A DNA stretch of 64,000 bases from Aliiroseovarius sp. M344 (GTDB lineage Bacteria > Pseudomonadota > Alphaproteobacteria > Rhodobacterales > Rhodobacteraceae), in assembly GCF_025140835.1 (NCBI RefSeq), contig NZ_CP081153.1, positions 868,001 to 932,000 of the forward strand, in the 5' to 3' direction. A program made the position numbers and the translations under genes. Positions within the stretch are counted from its first letter, which is position 1; the number at the start of each line of letters is the position of its first letter. This document shows positions 8,470 to 16,189 of the stretch, in pieces. Below the pieces are notes generated by a model, which saw only the letters and a list, made by a program, of their open reading frames with translations, was not told the DNA's origin and made no database searches.

Positions 8470-9040
8470 CCCTGATCACATCGGTGACCATCTGCACAGG
8501 TTTTCCGTTGGATGGAGATCCAGATCCTCCATACATTGCCCGTGACGGCTGTTGATCGCTCGGTATTCCCAATCATTCGAGCGGTAACGGCCATGTTGCC
8601 CAAGTTCGAAATTGTTAATGTGGGGCGCTGTGCCCTTTTTGAATACGAAGATTAACTCATAACGCGATCGATAGAATGTTCCCGCTCCAACATTGTCTTT
8701 GGCCCAGACGATCAAGTTCTTCAATTCGTCATAGACTTTCTGTCCCGCCGCCAGAATTTCGGTCAGGTGTCGCCAATCCATACAGAGAAAGTCGATTGAG
8801 CTGTCAGCGCTATGATCTGCAAGATTACGGAATGCTGTTTTCAGGAACGCAGTAAATACCGCCTGGCTCATCTCGCCCGATGCCATGGCAAATTCGCGGT
8901 GCTGGTTCTTATCAGAGTTTCCGACATGACTATCAATGGGCACATTGTACGGCGGGCCACTAAATACCATTTGTGCCGCCTTGCCATCCATGAGCAGGGA
9001 CACCACAGATTGCGATTTGTTCAATTTTCTTCCGGGTCAT
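8461..9040 (-). pseudogene. Remnant of a ParB-linked DNA methyltransferase (N6/N4 type), inactivated
   Basis: The longest piece (8476-9024) reads AAQMVFSGPPYNVPIDSHVGN, then REFAMASGEMSQ, FLCMDWRHLTEILAAG, RYELIFVFKKGTAPHINN and DLDLHPTE, clearly the catalytic part of a beta-class DNA methylase. It is damaged in several places. The catalytic DPPY is GPPY. A one-base loss after HPTE shifts the frame; the restored frame gives KPVQMVTDVIRDVSG. The C-terminal motif I (FGGSGT-type, SAM binding) is absent, with the DUF5681 remnant joined directly. Upstream only MTRKKIEQIA, resembling a ParB-domain helix, remains in another frame. It looks like debris of an integrated element. Confidence 0.8.
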
Positions 9041-9702
9041 CTTGATCTCCTGATCAACGTTGCGCCACTCGGTCGACGGAAACGACGCCGAATCAAAAAC
9101 GGGCGCCCGTGTGAACACGGCCATCCTTAATAGGCCAAACTACGCAATATGAACGCAACATGAACATTCAGCATTTACGAGACCGACCACGTCGAAGTGG
9201 TTGTCATACCTGGGCGGCTTATTAGTCGCTGTAAGCAGTACGGGCGAGCTTGTGTGACACACGTCAACGTAGCAACGCGCCTGTACTTATCCCTGTCATC
9301 GAAACTGATATCCCTGAAATTGGACTGATATTTCCCTGTTTTTCCTTGTAAACTACAATTTCGGTGGGAGACCGGCTAGCGCACGCCTGCCAGTACTGCC
9401 AACTATTCTCTAAAACCTGAAAACCCAGACTGGCGGTTGAATAGCTGCATGGTTTCAGTGGGTTGTGGCAGGGACCGGTCTGGCCAGACGCAAATCCTTC
9501 GGATGTCCGGCCGTAGATAACGCGTCCGTCTGTACACGCGATTTCCGGGATACACGAAGAAGGGATTTCAAAGAGTTGCGATGTAGTGTCGTTGCGCCTG
9601 CCAGTCGGAAGGCAAGTCGCGGCGCGGGCACCAGTCAGACGTCAAGTGGACATGACCGTTGAACATCTTCTCACCACTTCACGACATGGAACTTTTTCGC
9701 CG
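9041..9702. other. Intergenic stretch with no recognisable gene
   Basis: No gene could be supported. An imperfect direct repeat, ACTGATAT(TT)CCCTG, begins at 9304 and again at 9324, next to runs of pyrimidines. Short plus-strand frames near 9465-9834 lack ribosome sites, and the longest runs antisense into the hydrolase gene. The stretch borders the degraded methylase region, so it may be the other flank of the same decayed insertion. Confidence 0.4.
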
Positions 9703-10437
9703 TCAACGCGCCCAATGCGCCGCCAAATGCCGCGCAAAGGCTTCAGGCGTTTCGCAGATTCCCCAGTGGCCAACATCCTTTTGGATAACCAAGGGAATGT
9801 CCCATCGACTGCAAAACCGGTTGGCATAACCTAAGGGCACGAAGGGATCGTTTTCACCCCACATGACAAGCCCGCGATCCGCGATGTTTGAAAAGTCGAA
9901 GGCGCCCATCCAAGCGCCGGGGTTCTTGGCCGAGCGATAGAGCTTGAGGATCGCACGTTTCATATGGCCGTCGATCCGGGGAGCCTCGTGATCGGCTATC
10001 GGCTTTGGCATCCCGGCCGAGATCAACTGCTGATGAAATTTCTTGGAATTGCCAAGCAACATGAAAACTTCGCCTAATATTGGTGTTTGCCAGGTTTTGG
10101 CCAAGGAATGCCATTCATAGGTTGGTTCTGGCACCGCGTTCACCACGGTCCAGGTGCGGATCGCTGCTGGCCGGCTGTGCGCCGCCACCGCGGCCAATGG
10201 TGCCCCCCAATCGTGGCCAACAAGATCAATCGGACCGTGAGTATTTGCCGCTGATTCAAGTGTTTTAATCACCCAATCAAGATATGCTTCCTTCGTGGCA
10301 GCGAAGCCGGCAGGTGTCGCGCCGTTGAAACCTGGCATTGTCGGATTAAGGTAATCGCCTTCGGCAAGCCCTAATGCCTTGATAACCGGCGACCACATGT
10401 ACCCAGTATCCGGCACACCGTGAATAAACAGCTTCAT
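9703..10437 (-). CDS. Alpha/beta hydrolase with Asp nucleophile (epoxide hydrolase / haloalkane dehalogenase type)
   Basis: About 244 residues. HGVPDTGYMW near the N-terminus forms the oxyanion-hole region. VGHDWGAP carries an Asp nucleophile, as in epoxide hydrolases and haloalkane dehalogenases, and not the Ser of esterases. WGENDPFVP and DVGHWGICETPEAFA supply the remaining acid and His. The start at 10437 follows AAGGAGG; the upstream extension has no support. It lies 125 bases after a 49-codon gene and may be co-transcribed with the FAD oxidoreductase. The Asp nucleophile suggests epoxide or halide substrates, but many relatives are uncharacterised. Confidence 0.85.
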   Translation of the reverse strand: MKLFIHGVPDTGYMWSPVIKALGLAEGDYLNPTMPGFNGATPAGFAATKEAYLDWVIKTLESAANTHGPIDLVGHDWGAPLAAVAAHSRPAAIRTWTVVNAVPEPTYEWHSLAKTWQTPILGEVFMLLGNSKKFHQQLISAGMPKPIADHEAPRIDGHMKRAILKLYRSAKNPGAWMGAFDFSNIADRGLVMWGENDPFVPLGYANRFCSRWDIPLVIQKDVGHWGICETPEAFARHLAAHWAR

Positions 10438-10562
10438 AATAACCTCCTTTGTTTCACCGAGGGTCAAACGACGCATCATTGAACGTGCTACCAGCTGACA
10501 AGAGCAGAAGATCGCCAATTGTTTGGCAAAGGCGCAGCTCCAAACCTACGTGCCGCCGGTAT

Positions 10563-10712
10563 TCAGTCGCCTTTCGGCACCTTCCTTTCGGAAACTCGCA
10601 ATTTGGCGCTTACAATCCCCCAAAGCATAATCGCAGCAACCACGATCAAAGTGATCTTAATGACGCCAAGTGCGACGAATAACCAACTCGCTATCCAACT
10701 TTGAATAACCAT
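10563..10712 (-). CDS. Small single-pass membrane protein, 49 residues
   Basis: A short frame starting nine bases after the stop of the FAD oxidoreductase gene. It begins MVIQSWIASW, has one long hydrophobic segment at about residues 5-35 (LFVALGVIKITLIVVAAIML), and ends with a basic, soluble tail KLRVSERKVPKGD. The hydrophobic helix with positive charges on one side, and its position between two related genes on the same strand, support a real gene. The ribosome site is weak, so translation may be coupled to the upstream gene. Function unknown; it could anchor or assist the oxidoreductase. Confidence 0.55.
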   Translation of the reverse strand: MVIQSWIASWLFVALGVIKITLIVVAAIMLWGIVSAKLRVSERKVPKGD

Positions 10713-10720
10713 TGCAGCGC

Positions 10721-12214
10721 TCACACAAATGGTTTCGCATGGACATCGAAGCGTTCAGCCACCCTGTCCAAACAGCGGCGACAATGTTCAATGTCCCTTG
10801 TCGCATTTGCTTTCATTGTCAAAAGCCCGGCTATTCGTCGTGGTAATGGATACCAACGATCAAGATCCAAGCCGCAACGATCCAACAGCATCAAGGGCAG
10901 CGTTTGTACCGCGACCACCTGGTTCATATAGGCCTGTGCTGCAGATGCGCCGACCCAGGCATTCCGGTTTTTGCGGAACAAGGCCTCTAGGTCCACGGTA
11001 TAGAAACCCTGCCTGCGCATTTGACTTCGATACAGTAAATGGGTTGTGAAGAAGCCAGAGACGCTTGTCAGGAAATGAAACGTATCGCGCGAATTGATGC
11101 TTAGCACACAGTTATTAGGGCTGAGGATTGGTATCGGCGTCGCGAGATCACTGCTTCTGAAGAAGCTGCCGGTGCAGTTTACGAAAATGCTACCATCTGC
11201 AACGGATGCCTTGGCCCTGCTGCGCATTAACATTTGTGGACCATCCGGGGTGTCAGTGACATCGACGAGGTAATCCGCATGCGTTCTTGCCACGCCAGCT
11301 TTGATCTTGGCGAGTTCTTCTTCCGACTGTAGCCCATAAAGAAATACGTCATTGTCAGATGCTGGGTCTGTTGAGTGGTTCTTACGTAGATGCGAAAGCG
11401 TATGATCCTCGTTGTCGCCATCGAATGCCATTGCCACGTCGCGGAACAGTTGCGACGCTAGCATGCCTGAGGTCCAGCGTTTCAGTCCTGTGGGAATATA
11501 TTTGGTTCGGTTGAAAAAGTTTGTGCCGCGTCCATTGATCAATGAAATGTTGCGCGCTGGATCTGCTGCAAGCGTCGCGAGGACCGAGTCCATGCCGGTT
11601 TTTCCACCACCTACAATGATGACCGGGACGTTTGGTCTTTCGGCCAATGTCGTGCGTAAATCCTGTGGAATGATCGAAATGACGTTCTTGCTGGAAAACT
11701 CAAGCGGCTTGGCCAGTACGTAATTCAGCCCCGGGGCATGAATGGCGCGTTTGGCGTAAACTGTTTTCGAACCATCCTTCGCCCCGTTGGGATGAAAGAC
11801 CACCTCTGCCATTGGTCCCCCGCAGGTTTCCACTTCGGTGCAGCGTTCAACAGTTTGCCCAAAGCGTGTTTGCAAGTCGACTTTGTCGCCGATCGGACCG
11901 AGCGAATTGGCAAGATGGCTTTGAACCTCGTCCCGTGTCGCCAAGTAATTGTGCGGCTTTTGCCATCGCCATTTCATATTGCCGACCGTAAACATGGGGT
12001 GTGGTTGGTGAAGCCTCACATAATCATAGGCGGTGTTCCACATTCCGCCAGGTGCGTCCTTCTGATCCAGCAACAGCACCCGCGCGTCCTTGGTAAGATA
12101 CTCTGACGCCGCATTCAAAGCGTTCAGCCCGGCGATGCCCGCACCCACAACGACCAACTCGTAAGTTTCAACTGCGCTAACTGCGCCCTCTTGTAAAAGG
12201 CTTTTATCTAACAT
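10721..12214 (-). CDS. FAD/NAD(P)-dependent oxidoreductase (flavin monooxygenase-like)
   Basis: A 497-residue two-dinucleotide-binding protein. The first Rossmann motif VVGAGIAGLNAL at about residues 22-33 binds FAD; the second, VIIVGGGKTGMDS near 198-210, binds NAD(P)H. The layout is that of flavin-containing monooxygenases and related oxidoreductases. The Baeyer-Villiger fingerprint FxGxxxHxxxW was not found, so a BVMO call is not supported. The ATG at 12214 follows a run of G. It is divergent from the plus-strand gene pair at 12418 and 12555, with two palindromic sites between. An Asp-nucleophile hydrolase lies downstream, suggesting oxygenation followed by hydrolysis. Confidence 0.82.
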   Translation of the reverse strand: MLDKSLLQEGAVSAVETYELVVVGAGIAGLNALNAASEYLTKDARVLLLDQKDAPGGMWNTAYDYVRLHQPHPMFTVGNMKWRWQKPHNYLATRDEVQSHLANSLGPIGDKVDLQTRFGQTVERCTEVETCGGPMAEVVFHPNGAKDGSKTVYAKRAIHAPGLNYVLAKPLEFSSKNVISIIPQDLRTTLAERPNVPVIIVGGGKTGMDSVLATLAADPARNISLINGRGTNFFNRTKYIPTGLKRWTSGMLASQLFRDVAMAFDGDNEDHTLSHLRKNHSTDPASDNDVFLYGLQSEEELAKIKAGVARTHADYLVDVTDTPDGPQMLMRSRAKASVADGSIFVNCTGSFFRSSDLATPIPILSPNNCVLSINSRDTFHFLTSVSGFFTTHLLYRSQMRRQGFYTVDLEALFRKNRNAWVGASAAQAYMNQVVAVQTLPLMLLDRCGLDLDRWYPLPRRIAGLLTMKANATRDIEHCRRCLDRVAERFDVHAKPFV

Positions 12215-12269
12215 GTTTGCCCCCGCATTACTCTAGGTCAGCTTCGCTTGAATGTGCGGTTCGGAAACA

Positions 12270-12283
12270 GGGCAATTTTACCC
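12270..12283. promoter_or_regulatory. Candidate operator, copy 1 (GGGCAATTTTACCC)
   Basis: A near-palindrome with half-sites GGGYAA and TTACYC around TT. It lies in the 203-base divergent promoter region between the FAD oxidoreductase (12214, minus) and the small ORF at 12418 (plus). An almost identical copy starts 34 bases downstream. It may bind the LuxR-type regulator encoded at 12837-14087; this is inferred from position only. Confidence 0.5.
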
Positions 12284-12303
12284 AAAAGATCGGGTTGGTC
12301 CTT

Positions 12304-12317
12304 GGGTAATTTTACTC
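12304..12317. promoter_or_regulatory. Candidate operator, copy 2 (GGGTAATTTTACTC)
   Basis: The second copy of the element at 12270, differing at two positions and starting exactly 34 bases downstream, about three helical turns. Paired sites of this kind suit cooperative binding by a dimeric regulator. Confidence 0.5.
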
Positions 12318-12417
12318 ATGTGCAGGAACCTGACGAGAGGTCAATCTATAACCAGCCGCAAACGGTGCGCGGAAAAAAATAAAGAGCGCCTAACTATTCA
12401 ATCATTTGGAGGATACC

Positions 12418-12543
12418 ATGAAACGACTTTCCATGTTTGCATTTTTCGCCTCGCCCGTTGGAGGCGGCACCTTCGTATCGCTTTCCAATCCAGAAACCGG
12501 CAAGTCGAGACTTGACGTTCTCGGCTCGGTCAGTCTGCAATAA
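12418..12543 (+). CDS. Small ORF, 41 residues, before the monooxygenase-like gene
   Basis: ATG preceded by GGAGG at good spacing. The peptide begins MKRLSMFAFF and continues FVSLSNPETGKSRLDV before ending VSLQ. The start looks like a short export signal, but no clear cleavage or second domain follows. Its stop is followed after 11 bases by the start of the 92-residue gene, so the two may form a small operon. No family recognised. Confidence 0.45.
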   Translation: MKRLSMFAFFASPVGGGTFVSLSNPETGKSRLDVLGSVSLQ

Positions 12544-12554
12544 GGAACGCTATC

Positions 12555-12833
12555 ATGTACACACGCATCACCTCGTTCGAGGCTACCGATATCAATGCGG
12601 TCGAAGCGCAGCTTGACGATATTTCGAAGAAGATTGCCGAAATTCCCGGCGTCATACGTATGCAGGCTGCTTGGACCGGCGAGGGCAAGGGCATGGTCAT
12701 CGCGCTTTATGAAAGTAAAGAGGCTGCCCAAGCAGGCCAAGCATATGCGCTTGGTATTTGGAACGCCATCATCACACATCTTGCAGGCATGCCGGACTCG
12801 GTTGAATACGAGCGTGGTCGCGTGTTGGTCTGA
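12555..12833 (+). CDS. Antibiotic-biosynthesis-monooxygenase-like (dimeric alpha/beta barrel) protein
   Basis: A 92-residue protein of ferredoxin-like fold. It begins MYTRITSFEATDINAVEAQL, continues GVIRMQAAWTGEGKGMVIALYES, and ends with a helix and strand EYERGRVLV, the usual pattern of ABM/dimeric alpha-beta barrel proteins. Such proteins include small cofactor-free oxygenases, heme-handling proteins and ligand-binding stress proteins. AAGGAACG precedes the ATG. It ends four bases from the convergent LuxR-type gene. Activity is not predictable. Confidence 0.65.
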   Translation: MYTRITSFEATDINAVEAQLDDISKKIAEIPGVIRMQAAWTGEGKGMVIALYESKEAAQAGQAYALGIWNAIITHLAGMPDSVEYERGRVLV

Positions 12834-12836
12834 ACG

Positions 12837-14087
12837 CTAGTGCAGGCGCCGATCAGACGAACCCTCATTTGGCGTAAACAATATCGGATCGTCGGGGTCA
12901 TACATGGCTCCGACGATCCGGAATACTGCAAGTGCTTCGGATAGTGCTCCGGTTGACTTGACACCAACCTTCTCAAGGACAGCTTGAACCTGATTTCGGA
13001 TCGTCTTTTCCGCACGTCCTGTAAGCTTGGCAATCTCTGCGGGTGTCTTGCCGGTCACGATATGAGATGAAACCTCAGCTTCCCGCTTTGTCAGGGCAAA
13101 GACGTCCTGCAGAAGCCCCGGATTGACAGCTGTTTCGCCTTGAGTTCCAGCGAATATCGCGAACAAGGTTCGGTTCTCGAATATGTCGCGATCGGCCTGA
13201 AGCTGGTCAGTCATGCGCGGGTGGAAGGGGGCAACGCAAAGCGAAATCGGACCGGCGTCATCCTCCAGGCGCAGACCAGTGGGTTGTTTCTCCGCTTCCA
13301 AATCGCGAAAACAGCGATACAGCCACTTGGTTTCATAGGAATGCCGCAATGCGATCCCGCCACCTTTGCGCACTTTTAGAACGCCACCACGTGCTATCAT
13401 GCGTTGGCCAGCCTTGTTTCCAAACTGTACGATGCCATCTGCGTCGCACACAACAAGAGGTAACGCCATAACATCAAGAAACCCTTGGAAAGCCTCTGCA
13501 CTTTGCTTGGCCAGATGCAGGGCCCGGCTGATACGCATTGCGCGCACAACGTGTTGCGATAGCAACTCCAGCAGGCGGTAGATTCCCTCGTAATCTTTTT
13601 CGACCGGCATTGCGTCGATCTCAGCAAATGCGATTGTGGCATATCTTGGCCCCGAAACGGCGAAGGCCAACCCAACCCAATGACCAATTCCCATCGGCTT
13701 CATTTTTTGCTGGTAGAAGTTGAACGAGTGCAGTTCGTCGTCCGAAAATACGTCCCGAGATTTTAGGATACCTCCTAGGACGGGTTTTTGGCGGGTGCGC
13801 TGAACACGACGCATGTCGTTAAGTTCATCGGGCATTTCGGTGAAGACGCGGTCTTCGTCCGTCCTTTCTGCATCCCAGCGTTCGAGAAGCAAATCATTGA
13901 ACCCATCCGCCGTGTACATACCCAGCCAATACTCGTTGTGAAACGAACTGGTCCATCCAAAGAACCCTGGAAACATCTCCGTGACGCGCGTTATCAGGCT
14001 CTGCCACTGGTTCTTCTCCAAGGCGGAGTCATAGACCAAACCAATGAGATCGCTCAGTTCCTGCGCGTCAATTTCGCTGTTTTTCAT
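12837..14087 (-). CDS. LuxR-type transcriptional regulator with PAS-like sensor region
   Basis: A 416-residue regulator. The C-terminal helix-turn-helix is clear: ALTKREAEVSSHIVTGKTPAEIAKL then KTIRNQVQAVLEKVGV, at about residues 325-385. Before it, LPLVVCDADGIVQFGNKAGQRMI (about 210-232) resembles a PAS domain. The N-terminal 180 residues are not recognised, and no acyl-homoserine-lactone domain is apparent. It faces the ABM-like gene and probably controls the divergent FAD oxidoreductase and ABM-like units through the paired palindromes at 12270-12317. The signal sensed is unknown. Confidence 0.85.
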   Translation of the reverse strand: MKNSEIDAQELSDLIGLVYDSALEKNQWQSLITRVTEMFPGFFGWTSSFHNEYWLGMYTADGFNDLLLERWDAERTDEDRVFTEMPDELNDMRRVQRTRQKPVLGGILKSRDVFSDDELHSFNFYQQKMKPMGIGHWVGLAFAVSGPRYATIAFAEIDAMPVEKDYEGIYRLLELLSQHVVRAMRISRALHLAKQSAEAFQGFLDVMALPLVVCDADGIVQFGNKAGQRMIARGGVLKVRKGGGIALRHSYETKWLYRCFRDLEAEKQPTGLRLEDDAGPISLCVAPFHPRMTDQLQADRDIFENRTLFAIFAGTQGETAVNPGLLQDVFALTKREAEVSSHIVTGKTPAEIAKLTGRAEKTIRNQVQAVLEKVGVKSTGALSEALAVFRIVGAMYDPDDPILFTPNEGSSDRRLH

Positions 14088-14524
14088 CGTCGACCCCTAG
14101 CGTTAACAGGTTAACTAATTAGATCGCTCACGATCAAGTTCTTTGCACTGCTCATTCGATCAGGGGTCAAACGCTGCACGCCAACCCACCTTTCATTAGT
14201 CTTTTGAGGAGAGATTTGCAGCGCTCTGGCATTTGGTAGCGGCGCGCAATAGCATCGTACTTCGCTGAACCAGATAGCCGCGATCTGGCGGTGTATCGGT
14301 CCAGATCGAACGCTTTAGCATAAGCAAGCTTGGCGTCGATAAAGCGTAGAAACATTGGACGCTACAAGATAAACTAAACCGGCTGTAGCGTTAGCTTTTT
14401 TGCAGCCTCGGCAATCCTAACATCTAATCCCGTCGCCGCAATCGTAAGGTTGAACTCACATCACAGAATGCCTGTCGTCATATTGAATGGGACATTAAAT
14501 CGGCCCTGAGGTTTTCCATCGGTG
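14088..14524. other. Intergenic region between the LuxR-type and LysR genes
   Basis: It holds a possible 62-codon minus-strand frame (14167-14355) described separately. Nothing else was recognised: no tRNA, strong hairpin or repeat. Confidence 0.4.
14167..14355 (-). CDS. Hypothetical small protein, 62 residues
   Basis: A minus-strand frame that begins MFLRFIDAKLAYAKAFDLDRY and continues with IARRYQMPERCKSLLKRLM. It is basic, with alternating helical character, and looks more protein-like than random frames in this window. No ribosome site is visible before the ATG, and it stands alone between two regulators. No family recognised; it could be a fragment. Confidence 0.3.
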   Translation of the reverse strand: MFLRFIDAKLAYAKAFDLDRYTARSRLSGSAKYDAIARRYQMPERCKSLLKRLMKGGLACSV

Positions 14525-15427
14525 TTATTTCAAACCGGCGTTGGCCGCCCGCATGTCACGCAATGCAAATTCTATGAGTGCGCGCGTTTTACGGGGCAGC
14601 GCACGACCTTCCAGATAGACAGCATTAATGCTGCCCGGTACGGGTTGGAAATCTTCAAGCACAGGTGCCAGACGCCCCGCCTCAATGTCACGCGCAATGG
14701 CGAATTCCGGGGCGTAGACAATGCCGTGCCCATCTATTGCAAGTTCGCAAGCGGCGCGTGCCGAATTCACGTAAAACTTGCCCTCGACCGAAATCAGAAC
14801 CTCTGCCCCGTCTTTCTGTAGGGCCCAACGTTTTGGGTTTCGCCGATTGCTGTCAACGATACAGATATGGTGTGCCAGATCCTCTGGCACCCGTGGCGTT
14901 CCGTGCCGGACCAGGTAATCCGGGCTTGCCGCTATGATACTTCTCATGATCCCCAATTTGCGTGTCTTGATTGTCAGATTGTCGGTGGTTCCAATTCGAA
15001 ATGCCAAGTCTATCCCGTCCGCGGCAAGATCAACAAAACTGTCGCTGAGACGCAGATCCAGCGACAGTTTCGGGTTTTCGGCAGCGAACCGTCCAAGCAT
15101 CTTGGCGACATAGATTTCTCCGAACGTCACAGGCGCAGAAATCCTGATAACACCGGAAAACCCGCGCGACCCTTCGGAAACGTCCGAAAGCATGTCATCC
15201 AGATTATCCAGAAGGGCGGGCGCGCGGGACAGAAGGTCTTCGCCCGCCGGGGACAATCCGACTTTGCGCGTGGTGCGTTGAAGAAGCCGCACGCCCAGAC
15301 GGGCCTCAAGTTCCGCCACATATTTCGACGTCAGGCGGTTCGAGACACCAAGTTGGTCGGCGGCGGCGGTGAAAGATCCGGTTTGGGCCGTGGCGACAAA
15401 CGCCTTAAGCTGATCAATCGTGTCCAT
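14525..15427 (-). CDS. LysR family transcriptional regulator
   Basis: A 300-residue LysR regulator. The N-terminal winged helix-turn-helix includes FVATAQTGSFTAAADQLGVSNRLTSKYVAELEARLGVRLLQRTTR; the effector domain starts with GVIRISAPVTFGE near residue 90. The start at 15427 (MDTIDQL) follows AAGGGG; an upstream ATG has no support. It is divergent from the DoxX and DODA-type dioxygenase genes, and this arrangement makes it their likely regulator. Confidence 0.9.
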   Translation of the reverse strand: MDTIDQLKAFVATAQTGSFTAAADQLGVSNRLTSKYVAELEARLGVRLLQRTTRKVGLSPAGEDLLSRAPALLDNLDDMLSDVSEGSRGFSGVIRISAPVTFGEIYVAKMLGRFAAENPKLSLDLRLSDSFVDLAADGIDLAFRIGTTDNLTIKTRKLGIMRSIIAASPDYLVRHGTPRVPEDLAHHICIVDSNRRNPKRWALQKDGAEVLISVEGKFYVNSARAACELAIDGHGIVYAPEFAIARDIEAGRLAPVLEDFQPVPGSINAVYLEGRALPRKTRALIEFALRDMRAANAGLK

Positions 15428-15700
15428 GAATGACCCCTTATTAAGAACATTTTGTGGATACAATTACCATAATGTCACCATTTCATAGAAAGTAAGTGCA
15501 GTCCATATTCAAACTCAGAGAAGCGGGCACAGCGTTGTTCCTGCGAGTGAATAAATACCAGCGAAGAGAATTGCGATCACCCAAAAAGGCACGCCAGCGC
15601 ATTGCGCGGCAGCGTCGCCGAGTTGTTGGCCACCAGTGTTAATCGTGCTGATCGGCCTGCAAGGGCACTTTACGTGATCGCCACATACAAGGAAGAAATG

Positions 15701-16123
15701 ATGACATCCCAAACAAACGCGGACTACGCCGCCCTGATCCTGCGCGTCTCAAGCGGCGCACTTTTCATTGCCCACGGCTTGCTGAAGCTTCTGGTTTTTA
15801 CAATTCCCGGTACAGTCGGCTTTTTTGAAAGTCTGGGGCTGCCTTCGGTCTTCGCCTATTTTACAATTCTTGCGGAAATAGGCGGCGGGTTGGCTCTCAT
15901 CCTCGGTGTCGCGACACGTCTTGTTTCGGTGTTCCTTATCGCGATCCTGCTTGGGGCGACCTGGGTTCATGCTGGCAATGGCTGGAGCTTCTCCAGCGCT
16001 GGCGGCGGTTGGGAATTCCCCGTATTCTGGGCTGCAGTTCAGGCAGCGATTGCGTTGCTGGGGGCAGGTGCAATTGCCGTGAAACTTCCCGCACTGGAAC
16101 GTCATTTGGGAAAACTTGCCTGA
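15701..16123 (+). CDS. DoxX family membrane protein
   Basis: About 140 residues with four hydrophobic segments. The family signature is visible in ALILRVSSGALFIAHGLLKL, GTVGFFESLGLP and LAEIGGGLALILGVATRLV. DoxX-like proteins are inner-membrane proteins of mostly unknown role, often linked to redox defence or dioxygenases. AAGGA precedes two adjacent ATGs; the second, at 15701, has the better spacing. It is 66 bases upstream of the DODA-type dioxygenase and probably shares its promoter. Confidence 0.87.
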   Translation: MTSQTNADYAALILRVSSGALFIAHGLLKLLVFTIPGTVGFFESLGLPSVFAYFTILAEIGGGLALILGVATRLVSVFLIAILLGATWVHAGNGWSFSSAGGGWEFPVFWAAVQAAIALLGAGAIAVKLPALERHLGKLA

Positions 16124-16189
16124 TAGGCTGCGATACCAATTTCGGGGGTGCCAATTGGCAACCCCGATCCTTAGAAAAGGACCGCCGAA

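Noticed and set aside
10721..12214. Baeyer-Villiger monooxygenase identity for the FAD oxidoreductase
   Set aside because: The FxGxxxHxxxW fingerprint was not found, so only a general FAD/NAD(P) oxidoreductase call is made.
12837..14087. Quorum-sensing receptor identity for the LuxR-type regulator
   Set aside because: Only the C-terminal helix-turn-helix and a PAS-like stretch are recognisable; no autoinducer-binding domain or luxI-like gene is nearby.
14867..15433. 188-codon plus-strand frame over the LysR gene
   Set aside because: Fully antisense to a LysR gene with intact helix-turn-helix.
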